From Geodermatophilus obscurus (GTDB lineage: Bacteria > Actinomycetota > Actinomycetes > Mycobacteriales > Geodermatophilaceae): 64,000 nt of DNA. How positions within the stretch are numbered: position 1 is the stretch's first letter; each line of letters begins with the position of its first letter. The stretch is taken from assembly GCF_900115395.1 (NCBI RefSeq), contig NZ_FOWE01000004.1, forward strand, positions 186,001 through 250,000, written 5' to 3'. Both the position numbers and the translations under genes were made by a program. Below are positions 58,852 through 64,000 of this stretch, one piece after another. The notes beneath the pieces were generated by a model. The model saw only the letters and a program-made list of their open reading frames with translations, was not told the DNA's origin and made no database searches.

Positions 58852-59514
58852 TCACGGCAATCCGGCGACGGCGTCGGCGACGGGGGTGTCCCCGCTGACG
58901 AGCTCGACGACCTCGTCGGTCCTGCCGGCGTCGAGCAGCTCGAGCAGCACCGCCGCCACGTCGTCCCGAGGGACGTCGCCGAACGCGACGCCGTGGTCGA
59001 GGGTGACCCGCCCGGTGCCCGCGTCGTCGGTGAGCCGGCCCGGCCGCAGGATCACCGTGTCCAGGGCCGTGCGCGGCAGGATCACGTCCTCGGCGCGGAG
59101 CTTGGCCTGCAGGTAGGCGGCGAAGACCGGGTCCATGCCCTTCGGCGTCCCCTTGCGTGCCTGCTCGACGCCCATGGAGGACACTAGCAGGTAGCGCCGG
59201 ACGCCGGCCCGCTCGGCGGCGTCGGCCAGCAGCACCGCGGCCCGGTGGTCGACGGAGTGCTTGCGCTCCGCGCCGCTGCCCGGCCCGGCGCCCGCGGCGA
59301 ACACCACCGCGTCGGCTTCCCGGACGGCATCGGCGACCTCGTCGACCGACGCGGACTCCAGGTCCAGGACGACCGGGGTGACCCCGTCGTCCTCCAGGTC
59401 GGCGGTGTGGCCGGGATCGCGGACGATGCCGACCACGGTGTCGCCGCGGCCGGCCAGCAGGCGACCGAGACGGCGGGCGACCTGTCCGTGGGCTCCGGCG
59501 ACGGCGACGCGCAT
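58852..59514 (-). CDS. NAD(P)-binding SDR-like (atypical) oxidoreductase
   Basis: 220 aa Rossmann protein. VAVAGAHGQVARRLGRLLAGRGDTVVGIVRDP is the dinucleotide-binding segment; later VFAAGAGPGSGAERKHSVDHRAAVLLADAAERAGVRRYLLVSSMGV, typical of NmrA-like or atypical SDR proteins. No catalytic Tyr-x-x-x-Lys is evident at the usual place except AYLQAKLRAE, so activity is uncertain. ATG start. Confidence 0.85.
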   Translation of the reverse strand: MRVAVAGAHGQVARRLGRLLAGRGDTVVGIVRDPGHTADLEDDGVTPVVLDLESASVDEVADAVREADAVVFAAGAGPGSGAERKHSVDHRAAVLLADAAERAGVRRYLLVSSMGVEQARKGTPKGMDPVFAAYLQAKLRAEDVILPRTALDTVILRPGRLTDDAGTGRVTLDHGVAFGDVPRDDVAAVLLELLDAGRTDEVVELVSGDTPVADAVAGLP

Positions 59515-59546
59515 GGCGCCGTCCTACCACCTCCGCGGCGGTCCGG

Positions 59547-60152
59547 TCACCCCCAGCCGAGCTCCCCGGCGGCCGCGCGGGCGCGGGCGAGGTCGGCGGG
59601 GGTGTCGCAGTCGGTCCACGGGGCCGGCGTCCCGGGCGCGCGGACCGGGCGGTACCGGGTGACCGAGAGGGCGGCGACCACCCGGCGGACCGGGACCGGC
59701 CCCTGGGCGCCGGCGAGGACCCGCCGCAGCGGCGCCGTCCGCCAGACGCCGAGCAGGTACTGGTCGCGGCCGGCGTCGTCGGTGACGAGGACGCCGTCGT
59801 CGGTCAGCCGCGCGCGGAGCTCCCGGACCAGCGCTGCGGTCACGAACGGCAGGTCGCCGGCGAGGACGGCGACGACGTCGGTGTCGACGGCGGCCACCCC
59901 GCTGCGCATCGCGGCGACCGGACCGCCCCCGGGCGGCTGCTCGCGGACGAGGACCACCCCGTCGGCGACCGGCTGCGACGGGCCGACGACGACCCGCGGG
60001 CGGGCGTCGGCGACGGCGTCGAGGACGGTGGCCAGCATCGTCCGGCCGCCGACCTGCAGCTGCGGCTTGGCGCGGCCACCGAGCCGGGCGGCGCGCCCGC
60101 CGGCGAGCACGACGGCCGCGTACGGGGACAGCGGGTCGGTCGTCGCGCTCAC
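59547..60152 (-). CDS. mobA: Molybdenum cofactor guanylyltransferase MobA-like
   Basis: 201 aa nucleotidyltransferase that adds GMP (or CMP) to molybdopterin. VVLAGGRAARLGGRAKPQLQVGGRTML is the NTP-binding loop; LAGDLPFVTAALV and WTDCDTPADLARA follow the MobA pattern. Start GTG 60152 sits six bases after a TACGGT box (60164-60159), arguing for a leaderless mRNA; an ATG at 60176 lies upstream of that box. Divergent from fdhD by 41 bp. Confidence 0.87.
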   Translation of the reverse strand: MSATTDPLSPYAAVVLAGGRAARLGGRAKPQLQVGGRTMLATVLDAVADARPRVVVGPSQPVADGVVLVREQPPGGGPVAAMRSGVAAVDTDVVAVLAGDLPFVTAALVRELRARLTDDGVLVTDDAGRDQYLLGVWRTAPLRRVLAGAQGPVPVRRVVAALSVTRYRPVRAPGTPAPWTDCDTPADLARARAAAGELGWG

Positions 60153-60158
60153 GAGGCG

Positions 60159-60185
60159 ACCGTAGGGGCCGGGCATGGGTACCGT
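60159..60185. promoter_or_regulatory. Divergent leaderless promoters of mobA and fdhD
   Basis: Minus-strand TACGGT (60164-60159) ends six bases before the mobA GTG; plus-strand TACCGT (60180-60185) ends eight bases before the fdhD GTG. Start points would fall on or next to the start codons. Confidence 0.5.
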
Positions 60186-60193
60186 CGCCGGAC

Positions 60194-61030
60194 GTGGGAC
60201 GAGTCACCAGCCGAACGCCCGTGCTCCGCATCCGGGGCCCGGTGCGCAGCACCCGGCCCGACACCGTGGCCGCCGAGGAGCCCCTGGAGATCCGGCTCGC
60301 CGGCTCGCCCCTCGCGGTCACCATGCGCACCCCCGGCGCGGACTTCGACCTGGTGCACGGCTTCCTCGCCACCGAGGGGGTCATCGCCGGCATCGAGGAC
60401 GTCGCGGGCCTGCGCTATTGCAACTCCGTGGACGACGAGGGCCGCAACACCTACAACGTCGTCGACGTCGACCTCGCGACCGGCGTCGAGCCGCCCGCGA
60501 CCGCGCTGGACCGCAACTTCCTGACGTCGAGCTCGTGCGGGGTGTGCGGCAAGGCCAGCATCGACGCCATCCGCACCCGCAGCCGCCACGACGTCGCCGC
60601 CGACGGCACGCGGCTGGACCTCGCCACGCTGCTCGCGCTGCCGGACCGGCTGCGGGCGGCGCAGCAGGTGTTCGAGAAGACCGGCGGGCTGCACGCCGCC
60701 GGACTGTTCACCGCCGACGGCGAGCTGGTGGCGCTGCGCGAGGACGTCGGGCGGCACAACGCCGTGGACAAGGTGGTCGGCGACGCGGTGCGGGCGGGGC
60801 GGCTGCCGCTGACCGGGCACGTGCTGATGGTCAGCGGGCGGGCGAGCTTCGAGCTGACCCAGAAGGCCGCCATGGCCGGGATCCCGGTGCTGGCGGCGGT
60901 GTCGGCGCCGTCGTCGCTGGCGGTGGAGCTCGCGGCCGACGTCGGGATCACGCTGGTCGGCTTCCTGCGCGGGGACGGCTGCAACGTCTACTCGCGTCAG
61001 GAGCGCATCGTCCTTCCCGACGAGGCATAG
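60194..61030 (+). CDS. fdhD: Formate dehydrogenase accessory sulfurtransferase FdhD
   Basis: 278 aa. Transfers sulfur from a cysteine desulfurase to the molybdenum cofactor of formate dehydrogenase. SSSCGVCGK carries Cys115 and Cys118; FDLVHGFLATEGV, HAAGLFTADGELVALREDVGRHNAVDKVVG and GRASFELTQKAAMAGIPVL are canonical. The last codons and TAG stop lie in a 61-bp palindrome. Implies a formate dehydrogenase elsewhere. Confidence 0.95.
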   Translation: MGRVTSRTPVLRIRGPVRSTRPDTVAAEEPLEIRLAGSPLAVTMRTPGADFDLVHGFLATEGVIAGIEDVAGLRYCNSVDDEGRNTYNVVDVDLATGVEPPATALDRNFLTSSSCGVCGKASIDAIRTRSRHDVAADGTRLDLATLLALPDRLRAAQQVFEKTGGLHAAGLFTADGELVALREDVGRHNAVDKVVGDAVRAGRLPLTGHVLMVSGRASFELTQKAAMAGIPVLAAVSAPSSLAVELAADVGITLVGFLRGDGCNVYSRQERIVLPDEA

Positions 61031-61083
61031 GAAGCTCTGCGCACGTCTGCGGACGCCGGACGTGCGGATCGCTTCCTATGCCT
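61023..61083. repeat. 61-bp palindromic element, copy 1 (fdhD-mog)
   Basis: Arms AGGCATAGGAAGC (61023-61035) and GCTTCCTATGCCT (61071-61083) are perfect; inner arms CGCACGTC/GACGTGCG add a second stem. Both convergent genes end in GCA TAG inside the arms. A second copy of equal length lies at 63273-63333. Confidence 0.9.
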
Positions 61084-61576
61084 GGTGATCCCCGCCGCGG
61101 AGCTGGGACACGACGTGGGGGAGCAGCGGCCCGAGGACGGCCAGCCCGTCGCGCACCCCGCCCGTGGAGCCGGGCAGGTTGACGACCAGCGTCCGGCCGG
61201 CGGTCCCGGCGAGGCCGCGGGACAGCACCGCCGTGGGCACGCCGTTGTCGGCGCCGTGGCGGCGGACCGCCTCGGCGATGCCCGGCGCCTCGCGTTCGAG
61301 CATCGCGCGCGTCGCCTCCGGCGTGACGTCGGTGGGGGACAGGCCGGTGCCGCCGGTGGTCAGGACGACGTCGAAGCCGGCGTCCACCGCGTTGCGCAGC
61401 ACCGCCTCCAGCTCCGCGGCGTCGTCGGGCCGCACGTGTGGGCCCTCGACGTCGAACCCCAGCCGCTCCAGGCCCTCGGCGAGGACCTTGCCGCTGCGGT
61501 CCTCGTAGATCCCGGCCGCCGCGCGGTTGGACGCCGTCAGCACCATGGCCCGGGCGTCGGCGGGCAGCTCGCTCAT
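61076..61576 (-). CDS. mog: Molybdopterin adenylyltransferase (MogA/MoaB)
   Basis: 166 aa. AMVLTASNRAAAGIYEDRSGKVLAEGL, VVLTTGGTGLSPTDVTPEATRAML and VNLPGSTGGVRDGLAVLGPLLPHVVSQL are canonical for the MoaB/Mog fold, which adenylates molybdopterin before metal insertion. ATG overlaps the moaC stop (ATGA). The stop lies inside the palindromic element. Confidence 0.94.
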   Translation of the reverse strand: MSELPADARAMVLTASNRAAAGIYEDRSGKVLAEGLERLGFDVEGPHVRPDDAAELEAVLRNAVDAGFDVVLTTGGTGLSPTDVTPEATRAMLEREAPGIAEAVRRHGADNGVPTAVLSRGLAGTAGRTLVVNLPGSTGGVRDGLAVLGPLLPHVVSQLRGGDHQA

Positions 61577-62043
61577 CGCCGCCACTCCCCGCTCTTGCCG
61601 CCGGACTTCGCCAGCAGCCGCACGTCGGTGATCGACGCGCGCGGGTCGACGGCCTTGACCATGTCGATCACCGTCAGCCCGGCGACGGCGACCGAGGTCA
61701 GCGCCTCCATCTCCACGCCGGTGCGGTCGGCGGTGCGGGCGGTGGCGGTGATCTCCACGGCGTCGTCGGTGACCTCGACGTCGACGGTCACGCCGTGCAG
61801 GGCGATCGGGTGGCACAGCGGGACGAGGTCCGGCGTCCGCTTGGCCCCGGCGATCCCGGCGATGCGCGCGACGGCCACCGCGTCGCCCTTGGGCACCCCC
61901 TCGCCGCGCAGCAGCGCGACCACCTCGGGGCTGACCAGCACCCGCCCGGCGGCGGTGGCCTCCCGGGCGGTGACCGGTTTGGCGGAGACGTCGACCATGC
62001 GGGCCGCGCCCCTCTCGTCGACGTGCGTGAGGCGGTCTGTCAC
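61573..62043 (-). CDS. moaC: Cyclic pyranopterin monophosphate synthase MoaC
   Basis: 156 aa. MVDVSAKPVTAREATAAGRV start, KRTPDLVPLCHPIALHGV, GVEMEALTSVAVAGLTVIDMVKAVD and the C-terminal LLAKSGGKSGEW are all present, including the active-site Lys. Acts with MoaA, which is not in the window. Coupled to moeA by ATGA. Confidence 0.97.
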   Translation of the reverse strand: MTDRLTHVDERGAARMVDVSAKPVTAREATAAGRVLVSPEVVALLRGEGVPKGDAVAVARIAGIAGAKRTPDLVPLCHPIALHGVTVDVEVTDDAVEITATARTADRTGVEMEALTSVAVAGLTVIDMVKAVDPRASITDVRLLAKSGGKSGEWRR

Positions 62044-63233
62044 TGCAGTGCTCCCTCGATCAGGACGACGTCCACCTCGGCGCCGGTCGGCAGCTCGGTG
62101 ACGTCCTCGGGCACGACGACCAGGCAGTTGGCCCGGGCCAGGTGGGCGACCAGGTGCGAGCCGGGACCGCCGACCTGGGAGACACGGCCGGCGTCGTAGC
62201 GGCCGCGGAGGAACTGCCGGCGCCCGGCGGGGGAGCGCAGCGGCGCGGTGAGCACCGCCGGCGCGCGCAGCCGGTCAGGCGCGGCGTGGCCGAGCGCGCG
62301 GCGCAGCGCCGGGCGGACGAACACCTCGAACGAGACGAACGAGCTGACCGGGTTGCCCGGCAGCGTCACGACCGGGACGCCGTCGACGGTGCCCGCGCCC
62401 TGCGGGCCGCCGGGCTGCATGGCCACCTTGCCGAACTCGACGGTGCCCAGCGTCCTGAACGCGTCCTTGACCACCTCGTAGGCGCCGGCGCTCACCCCGC
62501 CGCTGGTGACCAGCAGGTCGGCGTCGGCCAGCTCGGAGCGCACGGTGGTGAGGAACTCGTCGACGTCGTCGGGGACGAAGTGCAGCCGCCGGGCGGTGCC
62601 GCCGGCGTCCTCGACCGCGGCGCACAGCAGCAGCGAGTTGGACTCGTAGACCTGCCCGGGGAGCAGCGGCTCGCCCGGCTCGACCAGCTCGCTGCCGGTG
62701 GACAGGACCAGCACCCGTGGCCGGCGGCGCACCCACAGGGTCCGCGCGCCGACGGCGGCGGCCAGGCCCAGCTGTGCCGCGCCCAGCGGTGAGCCGGCCT
62801 CCAGCGCGACGGTGCCGGCGGTGATGTCCTCCCCGGCGCGGCGCAGGTGGGTGCCGGCATCGGGGGCGTCGCGGATCTCGACGACGTCGGTGGCGGCGTC
62901 GGTCAGCTCGACCGGCACGACGACGTCGGCGCCCGGTGGCAGCAGCCCGCCGGTCATGATCCGCTGCACGGTGCCCGGGGCGAGGGGATCGACGCCGGTG
63001 CGGCCGGCCGGGATGTCGTCGGCGACGGGCAGCCTTACGGGCAGGTCCGCCAGGTCCGCCGAGCGGGCCGCGTAGCCGTCCATCGCCGAGTTGTCGAAGC
63101 CGGGCAGCGGCACCCCGGCGCGCACGTCCCGGGCGAGCACGCGGCCGTGTGCCGCCGGGACGGGGACCTCCTCCTCGCCGAGGGGCGCGAGCAGGGCGGC
63201 CACCACCGCCTGGTGTTCCTCGACCGTGCGCAC
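62040..63233 (-). CDS. moeA: Molybdopterin molybdotransferase MoeA
   Basis: 397 aa. VPAAHGRVLARDVRAGVPLPGFDNSAMDGYAARSADL, RIMTGGLLPPGADVVVPVE, VLSTGSELVEPGEPL, LLVTSGGVSAGAYEVVKDA and GTVDGVPVVTLPGNPVSSFVSFEVFVRPALR are canonical. Inserts molybdate into adenylated molybdopterin with Mog. GTG start at VRTVEEHQ; six bases upstream is CAGGAT, a weak -10-like box. First gene of moeA-moaC-mog. Confidence 0.96.
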   Translation of the reverse strand: MRTVEEHQAVVAALLAPLGEEEVPVPAAHGRVLARDVRAGVPLPGFDNSAMDGYAARSADLADLPVRLPVADDIPAGRTGVDPLAPGTVQRIMTGGLLPPGADVVVPVELTDAATDVVEIRDAPDAGTHLRRAGEDITAGTVALEAGSPLGAAQLGLAAAVGARTLWVRRRPRVLVLSTGSELVEPGEPLLPGQVYESNSLLLCAAVEDAGGTARRLHFVPDDVDEFLTTVRSELADADLLVTSGGVSAGAYEVVKDAFRTLGTVEFGKVAMQPGGPQGAGTVDGVPVVTLPGNPVSSFVSFEVFVRPALRRALGHAAPDRLRAPAVLTAPLRSPAGRRQFLRGRYDAGRVSQVGGPGSHLVAHLARANCLVVVPEDVTELPTGAEVDVVLIEGALQ

Positions 63234-63272
63234 CCGGCCATCCTGTCCGATGCGCCCGCGGGCGCGCCGTCG

Positions 63273-63333
63273 AGGCATAGGAAGCTGTGCGCACGTCCGC
63301 GCGCCCGAGACGTGCGGAGAGCTTCCTATGCCT
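63273..63333. repeat. 61-bp palindromic element, copy 2 (moeA-carbonic anhydrase)
   Basis: Same 13-bp outer arms as copy 1 (63273-63285 and 63321-63333), same inner CGCACGTC/GACGTGCG pairing, different loop. Here it lies between divergent genes, so it cannot simply be a terminator for both. Confidence 0.9.
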
Positions 63334-63356
63334 CACCGACCGGGAGGGACGCGCAC

Positions 63357-63857
63357 ATGCCCGAGTACGAGCAGATGCTGGCCGCGAACGAGCAGTGGGC
63401 CCGCGACTTCGCAGGCGAGCTGCCGGTGGCCCCGGCGCGGAGGGTCGCGGTCGTCGCGTGCATGGACTCGCGCATGCCGCTGTTCCCGCTCCTGGGCCTG
63501 GCCGTGGGTGACGCGCACGTCATCCGCAACGCCGGCGGCGTGGTCACCGACGACACCATCCGCTCGCTGACCATCTCCCAGCACCTGCTGGGCACGCGCG
63601 AGATCGTGCTCGTGCACCACACCGACTGCGGCCTGCAGAAGACCGACGACGCCTCCTTCACCGACCTGGTCGAGCAGGCGACCGGCGCGCGCCCGCCGTG
63701 GCCGGCGCGGGCCTTCACCGACGTCGACGACGACGTCCGCGAGTCGATCCGGCTGCTGCAGGAGAGCCCGTTCCTGCTGTCGAAGGAGGTCTGCGGCACC
63801 GTCTACGACGTCTCGACTGGCCGACTCCGCCGGGTGGACGGCGCCGCGACCCCGTGA
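63357..63857 (+). CDS. Beta-class carbonic anhydrase
   Basis: 166 aa. Zinc ligands Cys35 (ACMDSRM, with the Asp37-Arg39 dyad), His88 and Cys91 (HHTDCG). VIRNAGGVVTDDTIRSLTISQHLLGTREIVLV is typical of the small mycobacterial-type enzyme. Hydrates CO2 to bicarbonate. ATG after GGGAGGGA. Its stop lies inside the promoter of the next gene. Confidence 0.94.
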   Translation: MPEYEQMLAANEQWARDFAGELPVAPARRVAVVACMDSRMPLFPLLGLAVGDAHVIRNAGGVVTDDTIRSLTISQHLLGTREIVLVHHTDCGLQKTDDASFTDLVEQATGARPPWPARAFTDVDDDVRESIRLLQESPFLLSKEVCGTVYDVSTGRLRRVDGAATP

Positions 63858-63882
63858 CCCGCCGCCCCGGCCCGCCTACCCT
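63854..63882 (+). promoter_or_regulatory. Promoter of a leaderless lipoprotein gene
   Basis: GTGACC (63854-63859), 17-bp spacer, TACCCT (63877-63882), then eight bases to the GTG start. The -35 overlaps the carbonic anhydrase stop codon. Confidence 0.5.
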
Positions 63883-63890
63883 GCCCGCTC

Positions 63891-64000
63891 GTGACGGGGA
63901 CGCGGGGTCGACGGGTGGCGGTCGGGGCGGCCGCCGCGGCGGCAGCGGTGCTGCTGACGGGGTGCACGACCACGGTGAGCGGGACGGCGACACCGCTGGC
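63891..64000 (+). CDS. Lipoprotein, N-terminal part only
   Basis: Runs off the window. GTG start, then an Arg-containing n-region, an Ala/Val-rich hydrophobic core and LLTGC lipobox about 24 residues in, followed by TTTVSGTATPL. Function unknown from 36 residues. Confidence 0.7.
   Translation, partial: MTGTRGRRVAVGAAAAAAAVLLTGCTTTVSGTATPL

Noticed and set aside
61023..63333. Composite transposon carrying Mo-cofactor genes
   Set aside because: No transposase and no target-site duplications; GC content and codon use match the surroundings.

Overview
The window is chromosomal DNA of a very GC-rich actinobacterium. Gene order (tRNA-Trp, secE, nusG, rplK-rplA, rplJ-rplL, rpoB-rpoC, rpsL-rpsG-fusA-tuf, then S10, spc and alpha operons), a zinc-type S14, a TTG-started rpoB, a fused KorA and several leaderless genes all fit Actinobacteria. 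The overall style suggests Geodermatophilaceae (Blastococcus, Geodermatophilus or Modestobacter), but that family call is my inference and not proven by the sequence. There is no rRNA operon, CRISPR array, prophage or insertion sequence.

Layout. 1-11,040 is an accessory metabolic region: a polyprenyl diphosphate synthase, a PQQ-type sugar dehydrogenase lipoprotein, a small P-loop kinase, a divergent flavin-oxidase/MocR regulator pair, the 2-oxoacid:ferredoxin oxidoreductase korAB, an M48 membrane protease, and then a decaying block (kinase-like fragment, frameshifted esterase, internally deleted glycosyltransferase). 11,044-19,804 holds a YajQ-family protein, tRNA-Tyr, an isolated Tad-like gene, a tiny gene encoding four perfect RGSRWN repeats, a c-di-GMP phosphodiesterase, tRNA-Thr/tRNA-Met/rpmG, a hadAB-peptidase operon, an aminotransferase and tRNA-Trp. 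19,968-32,247 is the secE-nusG-ribosomal stalk-RNA polymerase block. 32,412-34,905 holds an F420-type oxidoreductase and a trypsin-like protease with a small partner. 35,191-58,775 is an almost unbroken series of ribosomal, translation, secretion and RNA polymerase alpha genes ending in truA. 58,852-64,000 holds an NAD(P)-binding protein, molybdenum cofactor genes (mobA, fdhD, moeA-moaC-mog), a beta-carbonic anhydrase and the start of a lipoprotein.

How it works together. Ribosomal and transcription genes are packed with 1-4 nt stop/start overlaps (rplC-rplD, rplD-rplW, rplV-rpsC, rplP-rpmC-rpsQ, rplF-rplR-rpsE, secY-adk), so translational coupling is expected. Breaks are marked by strong hairpins after tuf, rplO, rplA, rplL and rpoC. 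Clear promoters lie before rpoB (TGGACA-17-TAGGGT), rpsL (TTGACC-17-TATCGT) and infA (TTGGAG-18-TACAGT). The Mo-cofactor genes face each other around mobA/fdhD and moeA/moaC/mog, implying molybdoenzymes elsewhere in the genome.

Most unusual material: (i) the 34-residue RGSRWN repeat peptide with synonymous codon switching between repeats; (ii) a family of GC-rich palindromic intergenic repeats, one of which supplies the ribosome-binding site, start codon and signal-peptide start of a lipoprotein; (iii) two 61-bp palindromes bracketing moeA-moaC-mog; (iv) five genes whose start codon sits 6-8 nt after a TANNNT box; (v) truA with no canonical start codon; (vi) a tandem duplication across the rplL stop codon.
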